DNA from: Bacillus gaemokensis
Lineage (GTDB): Bacteria; Bacillota; Bacilli; Bacillales; Bacillaceae_G
Assembly (NCBI RefSeq): GCF_001590835.1
Contig: NZ_LTAQ01000012.1
Span: 388,771-452,770, forward strand
Reading direction: 5' to 3'
DNA length: 64,000 nt
Shown: positions 40,608 to 49,513 of the stretch, one piece after another
Numbering within the stretch: the stretch's first letter is position 1
How the letters are laid out: each line of letters starts with the position of its first letter
The notes under the pieces: model-generated
Told to the model about the DNA's origin: nothing
Database searches by the model: none
Seen by the model: the letters and a program-made list of their open reading frames with translations, nothing else
Translations under genes and position numbers: made by a program

Positions 40608-41042
40608 ATGGAACTCCAGTTTCAAAACGTATATCAACAAGCTGGGAATTGGTATGTACTGGACTCAGAGTTTCCTTGGGATATTGAGCGGGTAAAAGAT
40701 GATGTGTTTTCACTTATTGAAAAACGTGAAATTCCAGTTATTTTTTGCGATACGTGTGATACGAATGATGTGCTTGTAAAACTAGGAGAAGAGGAAGAAG
40801 AGTTCCTCTTTCCTTTAAGCGGCTTTTATCATAAAGAAAAACAATTAATTTTTGTTTGTATGTGGGAACAGTACGAGCAAGTGCTCAAAACGTTACTACA
40901 TGAGTTTCGTCATTCTATGCAACATGAGCAAAACATATTATATGTTGGTCAAGAGGTATATGAAGAGCGCTGGATTGAACAAGATGCTAAGGCGTTTGCT
41001 GAGTACAAAATGAATGAATATATAAGAAGGAACTTAAATTAA
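40608..41042 (+). CDS. putative HEXXH-type metalloprotease-like protein
   Basis: A 144-residue soluble, acidic protein. LLHEFRHSMQHEQN (residues about 96-109) contains HEFRH, a zinc-binding HEXXH motif in a helix. The later EERWIEQDAKAFAEY is placed where related small metallopeptidases (ImmA/IrrE and SprT-like) have their third ligand, Glu or Asp. No signal peptide is present, so it acts in the cytoplasm. I do not recognise a characterised family member. RBS GGAGG lies close to ATG 40608. Confidence 0.7.
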   Translation: MELQFQNVYQQAGNWYVLDSEFPWDIERVKDDVFSLIEKREIPVIFCDTCDTNDVLVKLGEEEEEFLFPLSGFYHKEKQLIFVCMWEQYEQVLKTLLHEFRHSMQHEQNILYVGQEVYEERWIEQDAKAFAEYKMNEYIRRNLN

Positions 41043-41151
41043 AGCATAGTAGTAGAAAATTAAGTAATTCAGTTATTGTGGAGAAAATCTTAATTAGATG
41101 ACGCAATAACATTGGAATTTACAAGTAAAATCACAAAGTAAATAACACGTA

Positions 41152-41184
41152 AAAAAGCTCAGAGTTTTAACTCTAAGCTTTTTA
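41152..41184. terminator. rho-independent terminator
   Basis: AAAAAGCTCAGAGTT pairs with its near-complement ending CTAAGCTTTTT, about 110 bp after the metalloprotease-like gene. Confidence 0.7.
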
Positions 41185-41368
41185 TAATGGTCTTATTTCA
41201 TTATAGCCCCTTATTTTACAATAAAAAATCGAGCATAAAACCTTTGCACTTTCGTACTCAATTTACTGCGCTATTTCTATTGTTTCTCCACGTTATCCGA
41301 ACTGCCTAGTAGAATGTCGCTATGATTTAATCTATAACTTACTAAAATAAAGTAATTGACAATTTTGA

Positions 41369-41384
41369 AGTTTAGTTCTAAACT
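41369..41384. promoter_or_regulatory. palindromic operator in the marR promoter
   Basis: AGTTTAG-TT-CTAAACT is a perfect 7-bp inverted repeat just downstream of a TTGACA hexamer and 29 bp before the marR start. Position suggests autorepression. Confidence 0.6.
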
Positions 41385-41412
41385 AATGATATCAAACAAG
41401 CGAGGTGATGGA

Positions 41413-41823
41413 ATGAAGGCAGAAGAAAGACTTGGATTGTTATTATGGTTCCGTTTATCACGCTTCTATAATAGGAGTATTCGTGAGACAAATCAGCATT
41501 TGAAAAAATGGGGAGTATCGGCTGCGCAGTTTGACGTCCTAGCCCAAATTGGAGGACAAGATCGACTAACACAACAAGAGCTTGGGCGGAAGCTATTTGT
41601 TACAAAAGGAAATATCACACAGCTTTTAAATAAGATGGAGCAGCTTGATTGGATTAAGCGAGAACAGGAAGGTACTACAAAATATCTTTCATTAACAGAA
41701 AAGGGAAGAGCTTTATATGAAGAAATGGTTCCACCGCAGGAAACGTTTCAAGCAGAACAGTTTGATAAACTAGATCGCAATGAACAGAAACAATTATTAG
41801 AATTACTTCGAAAGTTACAATAA
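41413..41823 (+). CDS. MarR family transcriptional regulator
   Basis: A 136-residue winged-helix repressor. The recognition region is SAAQFDVLAQIGGQDRLTQQELGRKLFVTKGNITQLLNKMEQLDWIKR, followed by a wing (EGTTKYLSLTEKG) and a C-terminal dimer helix. I start it at ATG 41413, 8 nt after CGAGGTG; the longer reading has no ribosome site. It is cotranscribed with, or directly upstream of, a pirin gene that has an MhqR-type palindrome in front, so it may be an MhqR-like sensor of quinones or electrophiles. Confidence 0.9.
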   Translation: MKAEERLGLLLWFRLSRFYNRSIRETNQHLKKWGVSAAQFDVLAQIGGQDRLTQQELGRKLFVTKGNITQLLNKMEQLDWIKREQEGTTKYLSLTEKGRALYEEMVPPQETFQAEQFDKLDRNEQKQLLELLRKLQ

Positions 41824-41838
41824 AAAATTTTAAATAAA

Positions 41839-41856
41839 TATCTCGAATTCGAGATA
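41839..41856. promoter_or_regulatory. MhqR-type palindrome upstream of the pirin gene
   Basis: TATCTCGAATTCGAGATA is a perfect 18-bp palindrome, equal to the motif I recall as the MhqR box of B. subtilis. It lies between the marR stop codon and the pirin ribosome site. Confidence 0.75.
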
Positions 41857-41872
41857 ACATGAGGTGAAGGAT

Positions 41873-42571
41873 ATGTTTAAAAAAATTGATCATACAAATA
41901 TGGGAAGAGCAAATCACGGTTGGTTAAATACACATTTTCACTTTTCATTCGCAGATTATTACAACCCGGAAAATATGCATTTTGGAAAACTTCGCGTAAT
42001 TAATGATGATTTAGTAGCAGCACAAACAGGATTTGATATGCATCCGCACCGTGATATGGAGATTATCTCTTATGTTGTAGATGGGGAATTAACGCACCAA
42101 GATAGCATGGGGAACCGCGGTACCATTGAGCGTGGACATGTCCAATATATGAGTGCTGGTACAGGTGTATTTCATAGTGAACATAATTTAGGAAATGAAA
42201 CATTGCGTTTATTACAAATTTGGATTTTACCAGATCGTACTGGTCACGTGCCAAATTACGGTGAGTTTAAGTTTGATTGGAGCGAGCGTGAAAATACATG
42301 GTTCCATATGGTATCTCCAGTTGATGGCGGCGCACCAATTGCAATTCATCAAGATGCAAATTTATATTCTTTATCATTAGAAGCTGGAAAAGAAATTAAC
42401 TTCCCGGTTAGCGAAGATCGACAAGTTTATCTTGTGCAAATTGAAGGAAGCGGCATTGTAAATGGTGAACTACTAGTGATGCGCGATGCGGCAGAAGCAA
42501 TTGAAGAAGATATTCGTATTCAAGCAAAAGAGCAATCACATTATTTAGCGATTGAAATGAAAAAACAATAA
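41873..42571 (+). CDS. pirin family bicupin (YhhW-like, quercetin dioxygenase-like)
   Basis: A 232-residue two-domain cupin. The N-terminal cupin carries the metal ligands FDMHPHRDMEI and HQDSMGN...E (residues about 56-90). The C-terminal half (VDGGAPIAIHQDANLYSLSLEAG) is the second, usually metal-free cupin. Relatives cleave quercetin in vitro; the natural substrate is uncertain. The start at ATG 41873 follows GAGGTGAAGG. Pairing with a MarR regulator and an MhqR-like site suggests a role in handling quinone or phenolic electrophiles. Confidence 0.9.
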   Translation: MFKKIDHTNMGRANHGWLNTHFHFSFADYYNPENMHFGKLRVINDDLVAAQTGFDMHPHRDMEIISYVVDGELTHQDSMGNRGTIERGHVQYMSAGTGVFHSEHNLGNETLRLLQIWILPDRTGHVPNYGEFKFDWSERENTWFHMVSPVDGGAPIAIHQDANLYSLSLEAGKEINFPVSEDRQVYLVQIEGSGIVNGELLVMRDAAEAIEEDIRIQAKEQSHYLAIEMKKQ

Positions 42572-42589
42572 GGGACATCGTTTATATAA

Positions 42590-42626
42590 AAAGGTAGGGC
42601 GTCCAAAAAAGATGCCCTACCTTTTT
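42590..42626. terminator. rho-independent terminator of the pirin gene
   Basis: An 11-bp stem (42590-42600 with 42614-42624) and 13-nt loop with A and T runs on both sides; it can also serve the convergent gene. Confidence 0.88.
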
Positions 42627-42647
42627 TACATTGTAACTACCTTTTTC

Positions 42648-42917
42648 TTAGATTCTTGAAAGGAAACTCTGGAATAACTTTAATACAAGAATTAAAAAGA
42701 GATTTGCTAATGCGATACCTGCAAAGTAGATCATTAATACAAATTCATTTAATCCATTGGTAAATAAAAATTGAACATACAAAAGGGTTCCTATTGCTGC
42801 TGAAAAGATAGCAGGTAGAAAATGTAGGAGTGTTTTTTTCTGTGTGTTTTTTATAAGAAGAAAAGTTGCTAATAGTGTGATTGGAAAGAAGAAGTACATA
42901 ATAATCTGCGGCAACAT
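42648..42917 (-). CDS. small integral membrane protein of unknown function
   Basis: An 89-residue protein that is almost entirely hydrophobic, with three spans (about 3-22, 28-50 and 57-85). The ATG at 42915-42917 is 8 nt after AAAGGAGG; the GTG three codons upstream overlaps that site. I do not recognise a family. Confidence 0.7.
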   Translation of the reverse strand: MLPQIIMYFFFPITLLATFLLIKNTQKKTLLHFLPAIFSAAIGTLLYVQFLFTNGLNEFVLMIYFAGIALANLFLILVLKLFQSFLSRI

Positions 42918-43160
42918 CGTGATCACCTCCTTTCAAATCGATACAGGGAGGCTATGTAAGTTCTTTTGTTCATTATAATTTAATAGTAGAAAAGAATTAA
43001 TATTATACATATTAAACATAAATTTTAATAGGGTATTTTTTGATTTTTTGGATGTGATTGTAAGAAAACTGTTTCTCAATATTTTTTGGTAGGAGTTATG
43101 TTTCTTTGTCAGAAATGTATAAGAGTGTCAAAAAATTTTTGGGGAATGGGGAGTGTTAGA

Positions 43161-44810
43161 TTGAAAAAGCAAGTCGTTTCATCAGCATTAGCTTTATCCG
43201 TTATTGTTGGAGGTTTTGGGGCATTTGGAGCAACAAAAACACAAGCGGCAGAGCAACAAATTCAGTATCACCAAGAATTTAAAACACCAGCTTACATAGG
43301 TGAGGAATGGAAAGCGCCGCAAGGATTAGATAAAAAAGAAACAGTCTTCCAATACTTGGAAAGTAAGAAGGAAATGTTTAAACTAGCAGGAAATATAGAA
43401 AAACATTTCAACATTGTAGGGGAAGAAAAGGATGCTGAATCGGGTACAACACATGTGAAGTTAGTTGAGAAACATAATAATGTTCCTGTGTATGGATCAG
43501 ACCAAACGGTAGCACTTGATAAAGAAAATAATGTAAAAGCATTCTTCGGACAAGTTATCCCGAATTTAGAAGATAAAAACATTCCAGCTACAGCGAGCAT
43601 TACTGATGAACAAGCGGTAAATGTTGCAAAAGCTGATATTGAGAAACAAATTGGAAAAGTAAATAAATATGATGGTGTGAAAAAAGAACTATATGTGTAT
43701 GAAAAGGATGGAAAATACTATCTTGCATACCTTGTAAAAGCATCTATTTCAAAACCAGCGCCAGGATATTGGCATTACTTTGTTGATGCAACAAATGGAA
43801 ATGTCATTGAGAAGTATAACGCTGTTGATCAAGTCACTGGATTTGGCTACGGTGTGTTAGGAAATAAAGCTTCATTTGAAATTGCTCAAGATGAGAAAAC
43901 AGGAGCATTCAATTTATTTGACGGCAAACGTGGACAAGGCGTTCATACGTTTGATGCACAAAATATGGATGAGAACTGGTTTAATATCTTCTCACAATGG
44001 TTTGGATATACAGGTGAGGAAGTAGAAAGTAAATCGAAGTTCTTTGAAGATAAAGCAGCTGTTGACGCACATGTGAACGCAGCGAAAGTATATGACTATT
44101 ATAAAAAGACATTTAACCGTAATTCTTTCGATGATAAAGGTGCGAAGTTAATTTCTTCTGTTCACGTAGGTGAAGGATGGAATAACGCAGCATGGAACGG
44201 TGTCCAAATGATGTATGGTGATGGAGATGGACAAACATTCATTCCATTATCTGCAGGCTTAGATGTTATTGGACATGAGTTAACACATGCTGTAACAGAG
44301 CATACAGCGAACCTTGTTTATAAAGATGAGCCAGGTGCATTAAATGAGTCATTATCAGATATTATGGGTATCATGGTTGAGAAGAAAAGCTGGCAGTTAG
44401 GTGCTGATATCTATACACCTGGTGTAGAAGGTGATGCACTGCGTTCTTTAAGTGATCCAGCATCGATTCCAAATCCATTAAAACCTGGTGAAGGTTACCC
44501 AGATCATTACAGCAAACGTTACACAGGTCCATATGATAATGGCGGTGTTCATATTAACAGTAGTATCAATAACAAAGCAGCATATTTAGTTTCTGAAGGT
44601 GGCACACATTACGGTGTGAAAGTAGCTGGCGTTGGCCGCGAAGCGACAGAAAAAATTTACTACCGTGCTCTTACAAAATATTTAACTGCAAACTCTGACT
44701 TTAAAATGATGCGCCAAGCTGCACTTCAATCTGCAACAGACTTATATGGTAAAAACTCTAAAGAAGTACAAGCTGTAACGAAAGCTTATGATGCAGTAGG
44801 CGTAAAATAA
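43161..44810 (+). CDS. nprB: neutral protease, M4 thermolysin family (bacillolysin)
   Basis: A 549-residue secreted zinc protease made as a preproenzyme. The signal peptide is KKQVVSSALALSVIVGG... with cleavage near TQAAE. A FTP/PepSY propeptide runs to about residue 245. The mature domain has HELTH at 372-376 and the third zinc ligand E396 in NESLSD, the same 24-residue spacing as thermolysin. The start is a TTG at 43161 behind GGGGAG, 7 nt away; upstream in-frame codons lack a ribosome site and would spoil the signal peptide. It degrades extracellular protein. A terminator follows. Confidence 0.94.
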   Translation: MKKQVVSSALALSVIVGGFGAFGATKTQAAEQQIQYHQEFKTPAYIGEEWKAPQGLDKKETVFQYLESKKEMFKLAGNIEKHFNIVGEEKDAESGTTHVKLVEKHNNVPVYGSDQTVALDKENNVKAFFGQVIPNLEDKNIPATASITDEQAVNVAKADIEKQIGKVNKYDGVKKELYVYEKDGKYYLAYLVKASISKPAPGYWHYFVDATNGNVIEKYNAVDQVTGFGYGVLGNKASFEIAQDEKTGAFNLFDGKRGQGVHTFDAQNMDENWFNIFSQWFGYTGEEVESKSKFFEDKAAVDAHVNAAKVYDYYKKTFNRNSFDDKGAKLISSVHVGEGWNNAAWNGVQMMYGDGDGQTFIPLSAGLDVIGHELTHAVTEHTANLVYKDEPGALNESLSDIMGIMVEKKSWQLGADIYTPGVEGDALRSLSDPASIPNPLKPGEGYPDHYSKRYTGPYDNGGVHINSSINNKAAYLVSEGGTHYGVKVAGVGREATEKIYYRALTKYLTANSDFKMMRQAALQSATDLYGKNSKEVQAVTKAYDAVGVK

Positions 44811-44815
44811 ACATA

Positions 44816-44851
44816 AAAAAGACCTGACTTTAGTAATGTCAGGTCTTTTTT
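44816..44851. terminator. bidirectional terminator
   Basis: A 13-bp stem (44816-44828 with 44838-44850) and a T-run lie between the convergent protease and yitW genes. Confidence 0.9.
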
Positions 44852-44858
44852 ATGTTAT

Positions 44859-45173
44859 TTAATCACGGATACCTAGAGCGATTTTTGCCATACGTGACAT
44901 ACGTTCTTTTGACCAAGGTGGATTCCAAACCACATTGACCTCTATTTCATTGACCTCTGGTACATTTGTGGATAATACTTTTTTGACATCCGATACGATT
45001 TGCCCCGCCATCGGACAACCGATAGAAGTCATTGTCATTGTAATAACAGCATTGTTATTTTCATCTGCTGTAACGTCATATACTAATCCAAGATTAATAA
45101 TATCAACACCTAGTTCAGGATCGATAACGGCCTCTAAATTGGCATATAATTTCTCTTCAAATTCTTGTGACAT
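44859..45173 (-). CDS. yitW: MIP18/DUF59 family iron-sulfur cluster assembly factor (YitW-like)
   Basis: A 104-residue protein with the DUF59 core: VIDPELGVDIINLGLVYDV at the N-terminus, a reactive-type cysteine in TSIGCPMAG, and VVWNPPWSKERMS near the end. SufT/YitW proteins help to mature iron-sulfur proteins. The start at ATG 45171-45173 follows AGGAG by 8 nt. It appears monocistronic. Confidence 0.92.
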   Translation of the reverse strand: MSQEFEEKLYANLEAVIDPELGVDIINLGLVYDVTADENNNAVITMTMTSIGCPMAGQIVSDVKKVLSTNVPEVNEIEVNVVWNPPWSKERMSRMAKIALGIRD

Positions 45174-45454
45174 GCACAACACTCCTAATATTAATGATAT
45201 CGATTCTCATTATAAAGCAAATAAGATAAAGATGCAGTGAAATAGCTCAAATTACCTTTTTGGGAACTTCCTTATATTGATTATAAGTATGTAAGAAATT
45301 GAAAATGAATGAGACGATGCTAGCTTTTTTAGGTGGTATACTACGGAGCTTAATAGACTTATGCAAAGAATACCCCCTACATAATTGTGCACGAAATGTC
45401 GGATAGGTACATTTAAATCCTGCTATTCTATTACTAAAGAGGGAGGTCATATAA

Positions 45455-46314
45455 ATGGATTTGCTTGAAAATATGAATGGAGCATTAAACTATATTGAAG
45501 AAAATCTTACTAATGATATTGATTTTAAAGAAGTAGCAAGGCTAGCTGTTTGCTCCGAATATCATTTTAAAAGGATGTTTTCTTTCCTTGCAGGTATTTC
45601 GTTATCGGAATACATCCGCCGCAGACGCCTTACTCTTGCAGCATTTGAGCTTAAAGATAGAAGCCTAAAGGTCATCGACGTTGCTATAAAATACGGATAT
45701 AACTCACCGGATTCTTTTGCAAGGGCTTTTCAAAGTTTACATGGCATAACACCGTCAGCGGCCAGAAATAATGGACATTTACTAAAGGCTTATCCACGAA
45801 TGACCTTTCAATTATCCATCAAAGGAGGAAATGAAATGAACTATCGAATAGAAGAAAAAGAGGCATTTCACATAGTGGGTATTAAGAAAAGAGTTCCTAT
45901 AATTTTCCACGGGGTGAATCCAGAGATTGCATCTATGTGGAAGAGCTTAGATAGTGAAATGATAAATAAACTAAAGAAACTTTCTAATGTTAAGCCTTTG
46001 GGACTGCTTAGTGCATCCGCGAATTTTTCTGAGGGACGAATGGAAGAAACAGGGGAGCTTGATCATTATATAGGAGTGGCTACAAATAAGGGGTGTCCAG
46101 TTAATTTGATACAACTGGAAGTTCCCGCCTTAACATGGGCTATATTTGAAGCAGTTGGACCATTTCCAGATACCTTGCAAGCATCTATTCTGAATGGTTT
46201 CCCTCCTCAAATTATGAGCAAACAGAAGGGCCAGAAATCTTATGGAATGAGGGTAAAGATGTAACTTCACCAACTTTTAAAAGCGAAATATGGATACCAA
46301 TTTTGAAAAGTTAA
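45455..46314 (+). pseudogene. AraC-type regulator with GyrI-like effector domain, frameshifted near the C-terminus
   Basis: Codons 1-110 encode a full AraC DNA-binding domain (two HTH motifs, ...[18 protein letters not shown] and [21 protein letters not shown]). A GyrI/BmrR-type ligand domain follows ([16 protein letters not shown]...). After [16 protein letters not shown] the reading frame leaves the family pattern and stops at 46264. The expected ending, [20 protein letters not shown], continues in another frame to TAA 46312-46314. A small deletion around 46180-46190, where W-x-R-I-Y is expected, explains this. RBS GGGAGG precedes ATG 45455. The DNA-binding half may still be made. Confidence 0.85.
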
Positions 46315-46420
46315 TGAATTATTATGTGACTCACAACAAATCGAAATTATGATTGGGCATAAAAAAATATAAAATCCCTATTGTGTTTTTTTGAGGCATC
46401 ATGTATACTTCTAATTAGTT

Positions 46421-46439
46421 GATAACGATTATCAATATC
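46421..46439. promoter_or_regulatory. Fur box
   Basis: GATAACGATTATCAATATC agrees with the 19-bp Fur consensus at 17 positions. It overlaps the predicted start of the transcript described above, the right place for repression by Fur. No protein gene follows in the same direction until metG, beyond a terminator. Confidence 0.7.
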
Positions 46440-46576
46440 AACTGAACATTACTCTTCGTTATGTTGGTCATACCCCTTTTGACTGCGTAAGTCAGAGACA
46501 AAATGTTGAAATACCTTGTGTCCTATTCTACAGAATTATGGTAATCTCCAACCTCAACTTATATGCGTTAAGCATG

Positions 46577-46613
46577 CGAAAAAAGGATCCTATCCGTGAA
46601 GGGATCCTTTTTT
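46577..46613. terminator. bidirectional terminator
   Basis: The stem AAAAAGGATCC with GGATCCTTTTTT and an 11-nt loop ends next to the stop codon of the minus-strand methyltransferase gene and would also stop plus-strand transcripts. Confidence 0.85.
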
Positions 46614-46616
46614 GCA

Positions 46617-47411
46617 TTATTTTGTAGCAATTAATGTGTAAAGCCCAGGGACCCTAGTTTCAATTCCTTCTGAAGCAGAAGAAGGAAAGACCCAACGCTG
46701 ATGAGAACCACGCTCTTCAATAAGTTCTTTAATGTGTAAGTCCGCTTGAGCAATTGCTGTAATAATTTCTCCTAATGTCCAGCGGCGAATTTTTGTTTTG
46801 GGTAGTGTGTCTCGCTGCTTTTGATCAAGTAGACTGCTGTAAGCAACGTTATCTTCAATAATCCCTTCATAGAAATAATCCCCGTTTGCTTGAAACATTG
46901 GATGGTCTATCGCTAATAACTTTGTATAAAGAGGATGATAGTCTCGAAGTATAAAAGTACCATCTTCTTTTAGAAGCTGAGAAATCAATTTAAAAAGTGG
47001 CTTAAGATCTAAAAAGTAATGGAGTACGCCTAGTTCTAACAAAACAACATCAAATGTTTTGGATAACGATATTTCTAGTACATCTGAGACAATATATTCG
47101 ATAGAGATTCCTGAAGCATCGGCTAACTCATTTGCGTATCTTGCATTGCTTTCTGAAATATCTACAACCGTTACATCCGCTCCTAACAATGCAAAAGCAA
47201 CAGCTTTGTTTCCTTTTGAACCAAGTAAATTAATGATGCGTGTTTCTTTTATGTTTTTTATGTAAGGTAGGTAATGCGATACCTCATGAGCGGGATCTTG
47301 TATGAGTTTCTTTGCATATTCTTCTGGAGTACCGTGCCGATTGGTCCACGCTTCATAAGCAGCTGCGTTCCAGCCTTTTTTATTGATTGTACTTAATTGT
47401 TGTTGATTCAA
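46617..47411 (-). CDS. class I SAM-dependent methyltransferase
   Basis: A 264-residue protein. Its SAM-binding region contains RIINLLGSKGNKAVAFALLGADVTVVDIS (motif I and the acidic end of beta-2), FDVVLLELGVLHYF (motif II/III area) and LKEDGTFILRDYHPL. The substrate is unknown; the type is common in B. cereus and annotated only as class I methyltransferase. The start is a TTG at 47409-47411, 8 nt after AAAGGAG; upstream codons lack a ribosome site. Confidence 0.85.
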   Translation of the reverse strand: MNQQQLSTINKKGWNAAAYEAWTNRHGTPEEYAKKLIQDPAHEVSHYLPYIKNIKETRIINLLGSKGNKAVAFALLGADVTVVDISESNARYANELADASGISIEYIVSDVLEISLSKTFDVVLLELGVLHYFLDLKPLFKLISQLLKEDGTFILRDYHPLYTKLLAIDHPMFQANGDYFYEGIIEDNVAYSSLLDQKQRDTLPKTKIRRWTLGEIITAIAQADLHIKELIEERGSHQRWVFPSSASEGIETRVPGLYTLIATK

Positions 47412-47514
47412 TGAGGTCACTCCTTTCTGTGAACGTGTATATATTCGAAAAAAATTGTTCATTTCCTGTTTTTTTGTATATAAAGTTTGATTTTTCTGTC
47501 ATTTAGTCGTAAAA

Positions 47515-47833
47515 TACGTGTTATATATGAAAAGCGTTGAAAAGGAAAAGTAGAATGAAACTATTCTTTCCAGAGAGCTTCGGGAGCTGAGAAGAAGCAA
47601 GAATATTCATTTGAACAATGGCCTTTGAGCTTCGTCCTGAACTTATCAGATGATAAAAGTAGGAGGCGACGAGAGTTGTTTCTCGTTATCACAATCACAG
47701 TATAAGAGCTTATTTGGCTCCGTACTTGGCGAGGTCAGTTGTGTGAATAACTGACGAAATAAGGTGGTACCGCGACTGTTTATACAGCCCCGCCCTTATC
47801 TTTTTTAGAAGATAGGGGTGGGGCTTTTTTATA
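47515..47833 (+). ncRNA. T-box leader (methionine-type) controlling metG
   Basis: The conserved T-box AGGTGGTACCGCG is at 47762-47774, followed by an intrinsic terminator (47787-47833). An ATG at 47618-47620, in TTGAAC-A-ATG-GCC, sits where the specifier codon is expected and reads methionine. Uncharged tRNA-Met would favour the antiterminator and raise metG expression. The 5' end of stem I is placed approximately. Confidence 0.9.
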
Positions 47834-47852
47834 TGTAAAGGAGGAATAGAAG

Positions 47853-49487
47853 ATGAGTGTTTTTATTGGTGGAGCATGGCCTTATGCGAATGGTTCTTTG
47901 CATCTTGGGCATGTTGCGGGTCTATTACCAGGAGATATTGTAGCACGTTATTACAGAGCAAAAGGTGAAAGGGTTCTTTACGTATCAGGAAGCGATTGTA
48001 ACGGAACCCCAATTGCCATTCGAGCAAAACAAGAAGGGGTTACTGCGAAAGAAATTGCAGATCATTATCATGAAGAATTCCAGCGATGTTTTAAGGGTCT
48101 TGGCTTTATATATGATTGTTATACACGTACAGATACAGAGCATCATCATCAAACTGTACAAAAGATTTTCTTACGATTATTAGAAGAAGGCTTTATTTAT
48201 AAAAAGACAGTTGAGCAAGCATACTGCGAAGCATGTGTACAATTTTTACCAGATCGCTACGTAGAAGGGCTTTGTCCACATTGTCATGAACCAGCCCGTG
48301 GTGATCAATGTGATGCGTGCTCCGCTATTTTAGATCCGCTCGATTTATTAGACAAGAAATGTAAGTTATGTGGAAATACACCGGCAGTTAAGGAAACAGA
48401 GCATTTTTATTTTGCGCTTCATAAATTTCAGGAGCAGATTAAGAGTGCTGTATTAGTTGCAAAACAACAAGAAACATGGCGTGATAATGCAATTCAACTA
48501 ACGGAGCGGTACTTACAAGAAGGATTACAGGACCGAGCAGTATCCCGCGATTTACCGATTGGAGTACCAATTCCAGTTAAGGGATATGAGGATAAGAAAA
48601 TTTATGTATGGATTGAAGCAGTTGCTGGTTATTATTCAGCGAGTAAACGATGGGCAGAAGAAACAGGCAACAATGATAGTGAGTTTTGGGATCGTAATGC
48701 AAAAACATACTATGTGCACGGTAAGGATAATATCCCGTTTCATTCTATTATTTGGCCAGCTGTACTACTTGGAATCGGAGAAAAGGCGATTCCTCGTCAT
48801 ATTGTTTCTAACGAGTATTTAACAGTTGAGAAACGAAAATTATCGACAAGTAAAAACTGGGCCGTATGGGTACCAGATATATTAGAGCGATATGATCCTG
48901 ATTCGATTCGTTACTTCTTAACAGTCAATGCACCGGAAAATCGCGATACTGACTTTTCGTGGCGTGAATTTATTTATAGCCATAATAGCGAATTACTGGG
49001 AGCCTATGGGAATTTTGTAAACCGTACATTAAAGTTTATTGAGAAATATTATGATGGTGCTGTGCCGAAAGGAAATGTCAATATAGTGTTGAAGGAACGA
49101 ATAGAGAAGCTATATAGCAGTGTGGGCAGTTCAATTGAGCAGGCACATTTTAAGGTAGCATTAGAAACCATCTTTGAAACAGTTCGCTTTGCAAATAAAT
49201 ATTTTGATGAGCAGGCGCCATGGAAGCAAAGGGAGGAAGATCCGGTGGCTTGCGAAGAGACAATATACCACTGCACCTATTTCATTATGAATTTTGCGCA
49301 GCTACTTGAGCCATTTTTACCGTTTTCTAGTGAGAGAGTACGGAACATACTGGCCCTTACGAATTTAGGCTGGGAGTGTCAAAATAAACTGCCGGAGCGA
49401 GTGAATGATGTGCAGCCATTGTTCGAAAGAGTTGATGTGAGTCAGATTGAAAAAGAAGTTGAAAGGCTATACGAGGCATTAAAGTAA
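47853..49487 (+). CDS. metG: methionyl-tRNA synthetase, second type without C-terminal tRNA-binding domain
   Basis: A 544-residue class I synthetase. HLGH (residues 17-20) is the HIGH motif and KRKLSTSK the KMSKS equivalent. Four CxxC pairs (CEAC, CPHC, CDAC, CKLC) form two zinc knuckles. The EMAP-like C-terminal domain found in the usual 650-660-residue Bacillus enzyme is missing. B. cereus group genomes are known to carry two MetRS genes; this would be the shorter, T-box-regulated one. Second MetRS forms can confer resistance to MetRS inhibitors. RBS AAAGGAGG precedes the ATG. Confidence 0.93.
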   Translation: MSVFIGGAWPYANGSLHLGHVAGLLPGDIVARYYRAKGERVLYVSGSDCNGTPIAIRAKQEGVTAKEIADHYHEEFQRCFKGLGFIYDCYTRTDTEHHHQTVQKIFLRLLEEGFIYKKTVEQAYCEACVQFLPDRYVEGLCPHCHEPARGDQCDACSAILDPLDLLDKKCKLCGNTPAVKETEHFYFALHKFQEQIKSAVLVAKQQETWRDNAIQLTERYLQEGLQDRAVSRDLPIGVPIPVKGYEDKKIYVWIEAVAGYYSASKRWAEETGNNDSEFWDRNAKTYYVHGKDNIPFHSIIWPAVLLGIGEKAIPRHIVSNEYLTVEKRKLSTSKNWAVWVPDILERYDPDSIRYFLTVNAPENRDTDFSWREFIYSHNSELLGAYGNFVNRTLKFIEKYYDGAVPKGNVNIVLKERIEKLYSSVGSSIEQAHFKVALETIFETVRFANKYFDEQAPWKQREEDPVACEETIYHCTYFIMNFAQLLEPFLPFSSERVRNILALTNLGWECQNKLPERVNDVQPLFERVDVSQIEKEVERLYEALK

Positions 49488-49513
49488 AAAGAGCACATCA
49501 TGTGCTCTTTTTT
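49488..49513. terminator. bidirectional terminator
   Basis: A 10-bp stem (49488-49497 with 49501-49510) and T's lie between the convergent metG and transporter genes. Confidence 0.88.

Larger units (their letters stand above)
41043..41412. other. intergenic region before marR
   Basis: It contains the terminator at 41152-41184 and the marR promoter region with its palindrome at 41369-41384. TTGACA at 41356-41361 could be the -35 hexamer. Nothing else is recognised in 41185-41350. Confidence 0.5.
46416..46613 (+). ncRNA. candidate Fur-regulated small RNA
   Basis: A promoter-like pair TTGTGT (46381-46386) and TATACT (46404-46409) with a 17-bp spacer leads into a Fur-box-like sequence and about 175 nt without a gene. 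It ends in an intrinsic terminator at 46577-46613. Short C-rich pieces (TACCCCTTTT, CTCCAACCTC) could pair with ribosome sites. The layout resembles the Fur-controlled sRNA FsrA of B. subtilis. No sequence homology was tested. Confidence 0.4.

Noticed and set aside
43086-43160. Longer N-terminus for the neutral protease
   Set aside because: It would place 25 polar residues ahead of the signal peptide; the TTG at 43161 has a better ribosome site and gives the usual length.
45190-45225. Fur box upstream of yitW
   Set aside because: TAATGA and TCATTA are present, but the spacing and central bases do not fit the 19-bp consensus.
47059-47265. Plus-strand frame within the methyltransferase gene
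   Set aside because: Antisense to the SAM-binding region and without a ribosome site.
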